A DNA stretch of 64,000 nt from assembly GCA_029204225.1 (NCBI GenBank), contig CM055102.1, positions 13,270,199-13,334,198 on the forward strand. Direction: 5' to 3'. Position numbers and translations under genes: made by a program. Under the pieces are notes generated by a model. That model was not told where the DNA came from. It saw only the letters and a list, made by a program, of their open reading frames with translations, and searched no databases. Source of the stretch: Diphasiastrum complanatum. Lineage: Eukaryota; Streptophyta; Lycopodiopsida; Lycopodiales; Lycopodiaceae. This document shows, one piece after another, positions 1 to 9,848 of the stretch (position 1 is its first letter; each line of letters opens with the position of its first letter).

Positions 1-594
1 AATATGTATGATGATTATCAGCTATTCTAAATGTTGAATGGGAGTGTATGAACCCGCTATCCAGCGATGGATCAATATGGATTCATACAACTCATGTTTG
101 GCTTGATAAATACTTCATATACCTTCCGCTGTCCAGTGATGGACCAGTGATGAAGCATACTCACTTCTGAAGTACTTGTTGTTGTCCAACGAGGGACCTG
201 CAGCGATCTATCATTAGCAAATGAATCAAAATGTTGATATATATGGTAGGCTGTCCAGCGATGGACCGGCGATGATCCAATATTACCTTCCACATACTTC
301 AGAAGGCATGTTAATGATAGTTTTACATCATATGTGATAAGCTGGGACAGAAGCTTTATAATGGCTAGTGATGAAGCACTTCCTAACTCATGAATGGTTG
401 TTTGGTTTCAAGCTCCTTATCATGAATATGAATGGATGATATCTTAGTGTGATAACTATAGTTTACATTATATGTTACTATTTTTCAATGCACAGCATGA
501 ATATGTGATTGTTCCTTAAGTAAATAAGGGTTTTGTACGTAGTCCAGAAACAATGCTATGATGGTCTAATACTTTAATCAGAACATACAACTTT
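1..594. repeat. Dispersed repeat, copy 1, left part
   Basis: No coding frame of note. The stretch carries several variants of the motif TCCAGCGATGGA. It aligns in the same orientation with 23,669-24,275, with scattered mismatches and small indels. After the copia insertion at 595-6455 the same alignment resumes at 6456, so the copia element split an older repeat. The repeat may extend left of the window. Its identity is unknown; a long LTR of an unidentified element is one possibility. Confidence 0.8.
590..594. repeat. Target site duplication of element A, left
   Basis: ACTTT, matched by ACTTT at 6456-6460 just outside the other LTR. Confidence 0.9.
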
Positions 595-1247
595 TGTGAA
601 AAACTCAGATCCAAAAGATGCTAAAGTTTCATAAAGATCTTGGCCATGGAAGTTATGCACATCTAGATTGAAAAAATGATAGAAATTGTGATGTTAAGCA
701 TACTAAACATCAACTAAACATCAAAATCTGATCATAAGCTTCCACAAACAGAAACTTGCTGTCCCTGTCCGTACTTCAGAGCCTACAACCTGCATTTCAC
801 ACGTGTGAAGCCATAGCAACAAAGAAATCACAATTCTAGTGGCTAGAATGCAAGATATGAACAAAAAAGTGAGAGAGAAGAAGATGGATCTTCAAAGAGC
901 ATAACATTCATTCAATAGAATGAAAATGAGATGTGTACATACTCGTGGAGATGGCTATTTATAGCAGCCATAGTGCCTCTTGGCCACTTGTCTTATGATA
1001 GGCTAAAATTGGGGTCCAATAGGATTCACCCATATACCTAGAAATTTGGTCAAATAGGAATGCACCAAATTATGAGCCAATAGAAGAGCTCCACACTCGA
1101 CCTCCTCTAATTAATGTGACCTCAAAAGTAGTGTACACATACTTTGGGCCTCTACATACATGTATGAACCTATCTCTAACTTTTATTTGGCCATAGGCCT
1201 ACAAAATCTCAAGTTAGGAAAATACTACTAGTTGACAATTTTTCACA
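595..1247 (-). repeat. 3' LTR of element A
   Basis: This 653-bp terminal repeat reads identical to 5803-6455 by eye. It has TG...CA ends with a short terminal inverted repeat (TGTGAAAAA / TTTTTCACA). On the minus strand it contains a TATA box, TATAAATAG (plus-strand 955-963). The last codons and stop of the gag-pol frame overlap its first bases (stop at 1243-1245). Confidence 0.96.
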
Positions 1248-4200
1248 CTCCCTCTTCAACTAGTTTTAGCATAGATTTAGAAAGTACACCAAGACTTGTT
1301 CTATGCTTGAAAAATAAGTCCTTTCCCAATGCTTTGGTAAAGATATCAGCCACACATTCCTTTGATGGGACATGTTCAAGCTTGATCTCTTTTGCCAACA
1401 CTTGTTCTCTCACAAAATGGTAAGCCACCTCGATATGTTTGCTCCTTGCATGGAAAACCGGATTGCTTGCTAGACTTTGGGCTGAAAGGTTGTCACAAAA
1501 GATGATTGGACTCTCTGAAAAATCCAGCAAATGAAGCTCCATAATCATCCTCTTGATCCACACCATCTCCTTTGTGCATGATGTCAAAGCTTTGTACTCG
1601 GCCTCACTAGAAGAAAGTGATATAGTTGCTTGTTTCTTCGACATCCATGAGATAGCTCCATCACCTATGAAAATAGCATGTGCATTTATGGATTTTCTAT
1701 CCATAAGGTCTCCTGCAAAATCTGAATCTGAAAAACCAAATAAGTTAGGTGATGAGCCTCTATAAACAATGCCAAAATCTTTTGTTCCCGAGATGTATCT
1801 CAAGATCCTCTTTCCTAGTTTCCAATGTTCTATGCTAGGATCTTGCATGAATTGGCTTAATCTACCAACACAATAAGATAAATCAGGTCTTGTGATGGTT
1901 AGATATATAAGAGAACCTATTAGCTTCCTATAGAGAGTAATGTCCTCGAAGGATCTTTCATTACCTCTTATAGTTAGCTTTACATGTGATTCCATAGGTG
2001 TATCAATAGGATTTGCATCTACCATATGAAATCTATTGAGAATAGAAATAGCATACTTCTCTTGTGAAATAAAAGTGATTTGAGAAGTTCTAATTACTTC
2101 TATTCCTAAGATATAGCTCAAAAGACCAAGATCATGCACTTCAAATTCCTTTTTTAGTGCTTTCTTGATATCTTCTATATCTTCCTTGTTCCCTCCACTT
2201 AAAATAATGTCATCCACATAAATTAGAAGGATTGTAACATCATTAGCACTAATTCTAAAGTAAAGTGAATGATCATACTCACTCATAGTGAAGTTTTGAG
2301 AAAGTAGAAAAGAGTTAAGCCTAGCATACCAACTCCTTGGTGCTTGCTTAAGACCATACAAACTTTTTTGTAGAAAACACACATGATTAGGCTTGCTATG
2401 AGAAACATAGCTCTCGGGTTGCTCCATGTAGACTTCCTCTTCAAGATCACCATTCAAGAAAGCATTAGAAATGTCTAATTGCCAAAGATCCCATCCATAA
2501 AGAGTTGCAAGGGAAATGATTACTCTTATGCTCACCATCTTTGCCACGGGTGCAAAGGTTTCCTCATAGTCAATGCCATGCTCTTGAGCATAACCTTTAG
2601 CCACCAACCTTGCCTTGAACTTGTTGATAGATCCATCTTGATTTGTCTTTACCTTGAAGATCCATTTGCATCCAATTGCACTTTTGCCCTTTGGAAGCTC
2701 CACCAATCTCCATGTGTTGTTCTTCATAAGTGCTTCAAACTCAAGATCCATTGCTTGGATCCATTCCTCTTCTTGCCTTGCTTCATCTACACATGAAGGT
2801 ACATCAAAAGAAGTTAGGAAAGCATAGTTGGATCCATCCACCACTTGCTTACCTTTGCCATCATAAGTGAGCCTTGAGGGTTTCACTTTATGCCTTGGAG
2901 TTCTCCTTGGAATTTGACTTGAAGAGGCTTCTTCAACATCCACATCCAATGTGTCATCAACTCCATTGTCATCAAGCACATTAGTTGCAACAACACCATC
3001 ATCACTTGAAACAACTTTTGGAATGTTACTTTCATCAAAAATGACATCCCTACTTGTGAACACTTTCTTGATTGAAGGAACATAAATCCTATATGCTTTG
3101 CTTACTTCACTATAACCAACAAAAATGCCCTTTCTTGAAGATGGATCCTCCTTAGTTCTATCATCAAGAGTAATGTTGAAGTAGCAAATGCATCCAAAAG
3201 TTCTTAGAAACTTGACATTAGGCTTCGTACCAAACAAAGCTTCAAAAGGGGTTTTTCCTTCCAATACAACACTTGGCCATCTATTGCATAGGAAATTTGC
3301 ACACAACAAAGCATCACTCCAAAAAGGTTTAGGAAGATTAGCATTCAATCTCATTGCCTTTGCACTCTCACACAAGGTTCTATTCTTCCTCTCGGCCACT
3401 CCATTTTGTTGTGGTGTTCTTGGACATGTGTACTCCCTCTTGATCCCATGCTCATCGCAAAAGGCTTTGAATTTGTTAGAAATGTATTCACCACCATTGT
3501 CGCTCCTCAAGCATTTGATTTTGGTTGTAAATTGAGTCTCAATAGCAACTTTGAACTTGACAAACACATCAAACACCTCATCCTTGCTCTTTAGTAGATA
3601 AACCCAACAAAATCTACTAAAATCATCAATGAAAGTTACATACATCTTAGCACCTCCATTGCTAATTGTAGTAACACCATGAATATCCGAATGCAAGAGA
3701 GAAAAAGGCATCTTAGATCTAGATATAGATCTAGTATATGGCAATCTATGTGATTTAGACAAAGCACATTCTTCACAAACATGATTCAAGCAAGTAAGAG
3801 ACTTGGGAAGTCCCCTTACTACCTCCTTTTTGGCTATTACCTCCAAGGCCTTGTAGTTGAGATGTCCCATCCTTTTATGCCATACCTCTTGAATTGACAT
3901 TTGTTCATTTGCCATGCATCCAACTTGGTTAGCAACAACACATGCATCAAGCTTGAACAATTTCCCTTGCCTTTTCCCTTTTGCAATGATACTACACCCC
4001 TTTTTGATCAAGCAAGCATCACCATCAAACTCAACTTTGAATCCTTTGTCAAGCATTTGGCTTACACTAAGTAAGTTCTTGGTAATGGATGGAATGAGCA
4101 AAACATCTTTCAATTCTATATTCCTATTTGTAGAAAGTGAAATAGGAATTGTGCCAATCCCCTTGATTGCACACTCACCATCATTTGCGGTATAGATTAC

Positions 4201-5193
4201 CTTCCTATCACCATCAAATGCCATTAAAGATGAAAAATACTCTTTATGATATGTCATATGAGAAGTGGCTCCACTATCAATCCACCAAGGATCAATGTCT
4301 CCATGATTAGCCAACAAGCAAGATGACATAACAAAAGCATCATTTGAAAGAAGCTCATCCCCACCCTCATCAATAGTTAGATTGGTTTGCTTTTCCCCTT
4401 GATCCCTCTTTTTCTTAAAACAATCACTAGCAAAATGCCCTTTGACTCCACAATAGAAACATTTTAGCTTAGATCTATCCTTCTTTTTGCCAAAAGTAGA
4501 GTGCTCACCTTGGTCTTGCCCTTTAGACCAATTGCTTTTACCTTTGCCCTTGAACTTGCCTTTAGAGAACATTGCCTCCTCTTCTCCTCCTTGAGATGTA
4601 GAAGATGCTCCCACTCTTGCTTGCAACCTGAATTCTTCAGCCAACAAGACCTCTTGCAAGTCTCCAACACTTGGTAAACATTTTTGGATAGCATAACTTT
4701 GAACAAGATTAGCATGATCATCCAACAAGCCATTGAGAATCACTTGAACAAGCTCCTCATTATTTATGCCATCATTAATGCATGCTAACTCATCATTCAA
4801 TGCTTTAACTCTCAAAACAAAAGCATGTCCATTCTCACTCTTCTTTTGCATACAAGAAAAGATTTGCCTTCTTAAAGTCAACACTCTAGAAGTAGACTTG
4901 GATTCATAAACCTTCTTCAAGGCTTCCCAAGCTTCACTAGATGATGTGCACTTACCAACCTCTTTGATAAGCTCATTTGTCACATTCATCTTGATCATGT
5001 GAAGGGCTTTCTTTGCCCTCTTGTCATACCTCAATTGTTCTTGAGGTGCCAAAGGTCTCTCCTCCACACCTACAACAATATCCATCAACTCATTCATCTC
5101 AAGCAAAGACTCCATCCTTACTTTCCAAGTAGAATAGTTGAGGGAGGTAAGCCTATCATTGCTTTCCAACATGTAGCCTCCATTTGTAGCCAT
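1243..5193 (-). CDS. Copia gag-pol polyprotein, element A
   Basis: One open frame of 1316 codons, a normal length for plant copia gag-pol. In order it shows a gag/UBN2-type N-terminus (LNYSTWKVRM near residue 18), a CCHC zinc knuckle CFYCGVKGHFASDC near 245-260, the aspartic protease site WWIDSGATSHM near 305 and the gag-pre-integrase motif WHKRMGHLNY near 440. The integrase core follows, with HSDIHG, RSDNGGEY and PQQNGVAERKNR. The reverse transcriptase has CKWIFKVK, DISNAFLNGDLEEEVYM and the catalytic YVDDIIL. RNase H shows FSDSDFAGD and SLSSSEAEY. All catalytic motifs I looked for are intact and no stop interrupts the frame. The product would be cut by its own protease and copy the element inside cytoplasmic particles. 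The host tree position within copia is not resolved here. Confidence 0.97.
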   Translation of the reverse strand: MATNGGYMLESNDRLTSLNYSTWKVRMESLLEMNELMDIVVGVEERPLAPQEQLRYDKRAKKALHMIKMNVTNELIKEVGKCTSSSEAWEALKKVYESKSTSRVLTLRRQIFSCMQKKSENGHAFVLRVKALNDELACINDGINNEELVQVILNGLLDDHANLVQSYAIQKCLPSVGDLQEVLLAEEFRLQARVGASSTSQGGEEEAMFSKGKFKGKGKSNWSKGQDQGEHSTFGKKKDRSKLKCFYCGVKGHFASDCFKKKRDQGEKQTNLTIDEGGDELLSNDAFVMSSCLLANHGDIDPWWIDSGATSHMTYHKEYFSSLMAFDGDRKVIYTANDGECAIKGIGTIPISLSTNRNIELKDVLLIPSITKNLLSVSQMLDKGFKVEFDGDACLIKKGCSIIAKGKRQGKLFKLDACVVANQVGCMANEQMSIQEVWHKRMGHLNYKALEVIAKKEVVRGLPKSLTCLNHVCEECALSKSHRLPYTRSISRSKMPFSLLHSDIHGVTTISNGGAKMYVTFIDDFSRFCWVYLLKSKDEVFDVFVKFKVAIETQFTTKIKCLRSDNGGEYISNKFKAFCDEHGIKREYTCPRTPQQNGVAERKNRTLCESAKAMRLNANLPKPFWSDALLCANFLCNRWPSVVLEGKTPFEALFGTKPNVKFLRTFGCICYFNITLDDRTKEDPSSRKGIFVGYSEVSKAYRIYVPSIKKVFTSRDVIFDESNIPKVVSSDDGVVATNVLDDNGVDDTLDVDVEEASSSQIPRRTPRHKVKPSRLTYDGKGKQVVDGSNYAFLTSFDVPSCVDEARQEEEWIQAMDLEFEALMKNNTWRLVELPKGKSAIGCKWIFKVKTNQDGSINKFKARLVAKGYAQEHGIDYEETFAPVAKMVSIRVIISLATLYGWDLWQLDISNAFLNGDLEEEVYMEQPESYVSHSKPNHVCFLQKSLYGLKQAPRSWYARLNSFLLSQNFTMSEYDHSLYFRISANDVTILLIYVDDIILSGGNKEDIEDIKKALKKEFEVHDLGLLSYILGIEVIRTSQITFISQEKYAISILNRFHMVDANPIDTPMESHVKLTIRGNERSFEDITLYRKLIGSLIYLTITRPDLSYCVGRLSQFMQDPSIEHWKLGKRILRYISGTKDFGIVYRGSSPNLFGFSDSDFAGDLMDRKSINAHAIFIGDGAISWMSKKQATISLSSSEAEYKALTSCTKEMVWIKRMIMELHLLDFSESPIIFCDNLSAQSLASNPVFHARSKHIEVAYHFVREQVLAKEIKLEHVPSKECVADIFTKALGKDLFFKHRTSLGVLSKSMLKLVEEGV
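1248..1262 (-). promoter_or_regulatory. Polypurine tract of element A
   Basis: On the minus strand the sequence just upstream of the 3' LTR reads GTTGAAGAGGGAG. This is the usual purine-rich plus-strand primer next to a copia 3' LTR. Confidence 0.85.
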
Positions 5194-5790
5194 GTTGCAA
5201 TGATTGATCTCTGATCTTTGACCTGTTCCAATGCACTAAGCACTCTCTTGAATCAACAAATGAAACACAAGAAGAAATCACAAAGATTTGGAACCTAAAA
5301 CCTTACTTTTTCTCTCTTTTCCTCACTTTTTCCTTAATTTTAGCCACTAGTTTTATGATTTCTTGATCAAACCAAGACCAAACCTCAATATACTTGCTTT
5401 TCCCTCACTCCTAAGATTGAAATACACTCTTGAATCATTCAGCAAACTGAAAATCAGAGGGTTACATCAATTTTGAAGTTTTTGACATGAAGAAGCAAGA
5501 AATTGAATCAAAAAACTATATGCTAGAATGGAAAACTAATAGGATCTTGTTGGATCTTGCATCTCCCTCTTTCCAAAACAATTTTTGTCTCCTTATTCTG
5601 ATAAGTACAGAGGGAATTCGCCCTACTTCAATTGAAATGCATACAAATGATGTTTTGATCACAAAGATCCAATTTCTACACATAAATCAACAAGATTTTT
5701 AGCTAGAAACTTGATTGGAATGCTACAAAAGCAAACTCGCCCACAAATCTCTTCTAAATCTGGCAAAACCTGCACATTTGGCCGCCTAAT
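5194..5790 (-). other. 5' untranslated leader of element A
   Basis: About 600 bp between the primer binding site and the gag ATG on the minus strand. No convincing protein is encoded. Confidence 0.7.
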
Positions 5791-5802
5791 GCTCTGATAC
5801 CA
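5791..5802 (-). promoter_or_regulatory. Primer binding site of element A (tRNA-iMet)
   Basis: The minus strand reads TGGTATCAGAGC directly after the upstream LTR. This is the standard match to the 3' end of plant initiator methionine tRNA. Confidence 0.95.
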
Positions 5803-6455
5803 TGTGAAAAACTCAGATCCAAAAGATGCTAAAGTTTCATAAAGATCTTGGCCATGGAAGTTATGCACATCTAGATTGAAAAAATGATAGAAATTGTGAT
5901 GTTAAGCATACTAAACATCAACTAAACATCAAAATCTGATCATAAGCTTCCACAAACAGAAACTTGCTGTCCCTGTCCGTACTTCAGAGCCTACAACCTG
6001 CATTTCACACGTGTGAAGCCATAGCAACAAAGAAATCACAATTCTAGTGGCTAGAATGCAAGATATGAACAAAAAAGTGAGAGAGAAGAAGATGGATCTT
6101 CAAAGAGCATAACATTCATTCAATAGAATGAAAATGAGATGTGTACATACTCGTGGAGATGGCTATTTATAGCAGCCATAGTGCCTCTTGGCCACTTGTC
6201 TTATGATAGGCTAAAATTGGGGTCCAATAGGATTCACCCATATACCTAGAAATTTGGTCAAATAGGAATGCACCAAATTATGAGCCAATAGAAGAGCTCC
6301 ACACTCGACCTCCTCTAATTAATGTGACCTCAAAAGTAGTGTACACATACTTTGGGCCTCTACATACATGTATGAACCTATCTCTAACTTTTATTTGGCC
6401 ATAGGCCTACAAAATCTCAAGTTAGGAAAATACTACTAGTTGACAATTTTTCACA
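5803..6455 (-). repeat. 5' LTR of element A
   Basis: 653 bp, read as identical to 595-1247. It drives transcription leftward. The TATA box is at plus-strand 6163-6171. The target duplication ACTTT follows at 6456-6460. Confidence 0.96.
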
Positions 6456-7134
6456 ACTTTGTTGTTGGAACATTCGGTTTATGATTACTATACCTCATGC
6501 TTTAGCCAGTTTCGTTATCATACTTGTGAGTGACTGCTCCTGCAAAGGGAATACTATTGTATATTAGCACTAACAAATGGAACTTGCGCTCTCTGTAGCA
6601 TCAAATATTACTACTAGCTTCATTTTTGGTTAGGTTCAACTCCGAACCATAAAGCTATAAGCGTATGCATAGGTATGCACATTAAACCATTCGCTTCAGA
6701 TTTGTATAAGCAATGAATGGTAGGCTCTCCATAAAGTATCTACTTTCAATTTTTTTTTAAAAAGGCTGACAATAACGTTATAAACGGCTTAATACTAAGG
6801 AAGGCAAAGAGCACTCGAGGGGACTAAAACATGGCATCCTCACAATATACCACTGCTACAATCATCCAGGTAAGAATGTTCCGAGCAGTTTTCAAAATTT
6901 GCAAGCATCACATATGCTCGAAAGGTAAGGTGTCTCTTCATAAATGTATGCCATTCTAGGTGACTGTTGAAGACCCTAAGTATGGAAACTACTTGGTTTA
7001 TACTTAGTTCGACTATATCACTTCATAAGTAATATAATTTTCTTCTGCGTTTAATAACACCTACATTGTCCCGAAGTAAGGGTTCTCCTCATGTTATCTT
7101 GGACAGCATGGATTTGCGTAAGATAAATGATTCT
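6456..7134. repeat. Dispersed repeat, copy 1, right part
   Basis: It resumes the alignment with copy 2 (24,273-24,936) after the copia insertion. It ends at GATTCT, exactly where the LTR of element B begins. In copy 2 the corresponding GGTTCT runs on into TACATAAGG. Confidence 0.8.
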
Positions 7135-7408
7135 AGTTAGAATTAAAGTAGAATCACTGTGTTACTATACTATGGGTCCTATCAGTGGATAAGGATCAGT
7201 TGGCCTTGCCACGAGGCAAGTCGACAAGACACGCGTCCCGCCAACGGCAACCTGGGTCATGCATGGGTTGCCTGAGTGAACAACTATATGTACAGTGTAA
7301 TTTTATTTTGAGAAATACAGTTGCTATGTGAGCTTGCTGTGGAGAGTGTTTTCTGTCTGTGTTACTGTGTAGCATAATCTGTGTTCTTGTGCAAAGCGAA
7401 TTCTAAGT
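7135..7408 (+). repeat. 5' LTR of element B, with AG...GT ends
   Basis: 274 bp beginning AGTTAGAATT and ending AATTCTAAGT. It is bounded on the right by a directly abutting primer binding site and on the left by the end of the dispersed repeat. The LTR at 28,192-28,465 is its reverse-strand counterpart. Neither end is the canonical TG...CA. Confidence 0.8.
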
Positions 7409-7420
7409 TGGTATCAGAGC
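7409..7420 (+). promoter_or_regulatory. Primer binding site of element B (tRNA-iMet)
   Basis: TGGTATCAGAGC, immediately after the LTR. Confidence 0.93.
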
Positions 7421-8692
7421 CTCACAGAGAATGTACACAGTATAGTGTCGCCGTTGAAGAGAGCTTCGGGAGAAAAGCAGTCTTCTAAGACTTCGGGGTT
7501 TACGGCGGGTCGAAGACAAAAGAAGAAACATTGATGCAGATAGTTTAGCACACAGAAGCTTGGTGAGCTTGAGACTGTGTGAGGATTCAGAGACAAGGGT
7601 TGTCGGCTGAATTAGAACCTCAGAAAACGAAATTTTGAAATTTCGAAGCAGGCTATTTGGTGTTTGCAGTCAGTGTGCATTCAATCGGGTACCATTTGAT
7701 GAACGGATTGAAGCATCAGCTTTCCAACAGTAGGGCGACCTCAGAGGAAGAGCTTAGGCCTGTTAGAACACTGTGAATTGGAAGCCAATAACAGGTTTGT
7801 GTGAAAAACCCTGGTCTGGGGTTTGAGAGCACAAAATCAAAGATTTCTCTCTATACTGATCCGTTTTGCAGGCTGTAAAAACTCAGAGGAAGGCGCCCTA
7901 GCAGTGCGAATCAGGTCTGAAGAGGCCGTGTGGAACTGCGAGCCAGATCAGATCCAAGGCTTGACAGCCATAGCTGGTAGGAAGACAGGAGGAAGCCGTG
8001 AGAAAGAGTTGGCAGCTCACGCGCACCCAACGCGATGGATGCTATAGCGTCTGGAAGGCCATAGCGATTGTAGGAGCGCGGTTCGATGTCTAGATGCAGT
8101 TTGGACCTTTGGATGAGGTGTCAGATGCATCGATGGTCCAGAACTTGTGATGGGAGAGAAACATCACAAGTTTTGGTTCAGCCATTGGATGGGCTTTGAA
8201 CTTGGCCCTGAAGAAGTGAAGTGGATTCTGGCCTTCAACTTCATTAAAAATTTTCATACTGAAAGTTGAGTTGGGTCCCTTCACAAGTGAAGAGTGAAGT
8301 TTCTTCAAGGTGAAGAAACAGTTAAAAAACTAGAAAAGTCCCTATTTTTGGGACCTTTGTCCGTTTTGACCCAAACGAAAGGCTATAACCTCCAAACGAA
8401 GGGCACCCGGACTGTACCTGCAAGTACGGTACAACAAAACAAAGTGATTGCAGCAGAAAAAGTGTTCGGAGTATGCCAGAAGTGATTTCACCATTCCATT
8501 GGGCACGTTGTTGGGAGTTGACAACTGAGTGCATTTCGGAAGGCGACGCCTATTTGGCTTTCAAATTGGTGGAAAAGCGGCGAGTGGCCTGGTAAGGGAA
8601 AAAGTGCAGGTCATTATTTTCAACTTCTGACATCACTGTTGGCCTCGACATACTGTTTTTAGCCTACGACAGAAGTTTCAAGCAGTTTTGCG
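7421..8692 (+). other. Leader of element B
   Basis: About 1.27 kb between the primer binding site and the gag ATG. From about 8160 it is matched in inverse orientation by 12,035-12,570. No convincing coding frame. Confidence 0.65.
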
Positions 8693-9655
8693 ATGGCAAA
8701 CATGGGAGAGTCTATTTTGAGTGAAAGTAGCAAATTGGATGGGATTTCCAACTATGCATTGTGGCAATTCAAAATGAAAAACATACTAATGGAGAAAGAT
8801 GTGTGAGAAGTTGTTACAAGTGATGAGAGAAGGCCGCCAAATGAAGCAGATATCAAAGTATTCGACAAAAAGATGAGAAAAGCTTTGACCTTCATTAACT
8901 TGTCAGTGAAGGATCACATCATTACCCACATTTGTAATGCTGTTACACCCAGACATGCATGGGATGTGCTAAAGGAGCAGTTCGAGACGTCAAATCCGTC
9001 AAGGATCATGTTCCTGAAATCAAAGTTGAATAGTGCCCGCATGGAACAAGGAGAGCACATTCAGACGTACATGACCAGAATCAAGACAATGAGAGATAAA
9101 CTGCATTCTATTGGTGAGCGCATATGTGATGTGGAGATGGTGCACAATGTATTGTGCGGCATTGCAGAACCCTATCAGATGTTTGTGAGCGGAAGAGCAT
9201 CAAGAGAAAGATTGCCAACCTTTGACAAGCTCACAGGAATCTTGATGCAGGAAGAACAACGGCGAGAAATGGTGAAAGCTAGACGTCAAAATACTAACGA
9301 TCAGGCACTTGCGACATGCCAAAAACAAGGCAAGGGCAAGGGCAAGAAGAAGTCTAAACAACAATTTGCCAAGTCTCAGGAGGACGAGGGATCTTCCAAT
9401 AAGACCAAAAATAAAGACAAGTGCTTCCATTGTGGTAAAAAGGGCCATTGGAAGAGTGAATGTCGCAAATTCCCGACCGAACAAGTCAAGGGAAAACCAA
9501 AACAAGCAGGTAACCTTGTCGATGAGGGTGAGATTGAAGACTCTAGCATCTTCATATCTGCATTGTCATCTAATCAAGATGATCAAGCATGGTATATTGA
9601 CTCGGGAGCCACAAGACACATGACAGGTAACAAGAATTGGTTCAGTAGCTTGAAC
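8693..9655 (+). pseudogene. Copia gag and start of protease, element B (broken)
   Basis: The frame opens MANMGESILSES at 8693. It hits a stop at 8804-8806, where the sister copy B' has tryptophan (MWEV), consistent with TGG to TGA. It is then open to 9655. Visible parts are the gag/UBN2 region (HAWDVLKEQFETSNPSR), a basic linker, a CCHC knuckle CFHCGKKGHWKSEC and the protease site WYIDSGATRHM. The homology breaks off about 12 residues after the protease motif. Without a restart it could not give full-length Gag. Confidence 0.85.
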
Positions 9656-9848
9656 GTGTGGACAGCTCCTAAATCAGTCATGTCAAATTCCTTTGACAGA
9701 TCACTCTTAGTAGTGTGCAGAAGAAAAGTGTCATTAGACAAAATAAATGCATCATCTACGCAAAGAGTTATGTGAACTGAATTGGTGCCTATATGCTTTC
9801 AATAAACATTACAGTCAACTGAGTTATTTGCAAATCCCAATTGAATGA
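9656..9848 (-). pseudogene. Fragment of copia reverse transcriptase (family D)
   Basis: It aligns in the same orientation with 57,541-57,722 of the copia element at 55,297-58,090. The minus-strand reading includes a YVDD-box region (CVDDAFILSND) and LSYLIQLGFANN, with a stop inside. It lies exactly between elements B and B', at the point where their sequence switches strand. Confidence 0.75.

Larger units (their letters stand above)
595..6455 (-). mobile_element. Complete Ty1/copia LTR retrotransposon (element A)
   Basis: All structural parts are present. The LTRs are 595-1247 and 5803-6455, both 653 bp, starting TGTGAAAAAC and ending TTTTTCACA. The initiator-Met primer binding site abuts the upstream LTR, a purine tract abuts the downstream LTR, and one open gag-pol frame fills the middle. 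The 5-bp target duplication ACTTT lies at 590-594 and 6456-6460. I read the two LTRs as identical along their length, so the insertion is young. The related repeat copy at 24,260-24,290 lacks the element and shows the unoccupied target, AACTTAGTTG. The protease-integrase-RT-RNase H order is that of copia. The element looks autonomous. Confidence 0.97.
7135..9655 (+). mobile_element. Copia element B, 5' half only (LTR, PBS, gag, start of protease)
   Basis: It comprises an LTR (7135-7408), an initiator-Met primer binding site, a long leader and a gag frame ending just after the protease active site. The homology stops near 9655, where a fragment of another copia family begins. The missing 3' part of the same family lies at 28,192-31,551 on the other strand, and the outer flanks of the two halves fit one insertion site. 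Confidence 0.85.

Noticed and set aside
1232-5214. Plus-strand frames across element A
   Set aside because: They are antisense shadows of the intact minus-strand gag-pol frame.
7409-7420. TGGTATCAGAGC as part of a tRNA gene
   Set aside because: It is the retroelement primer site. No cloverleaf surrounds it, and the same holds at 5791, 47,283 and 47,895.
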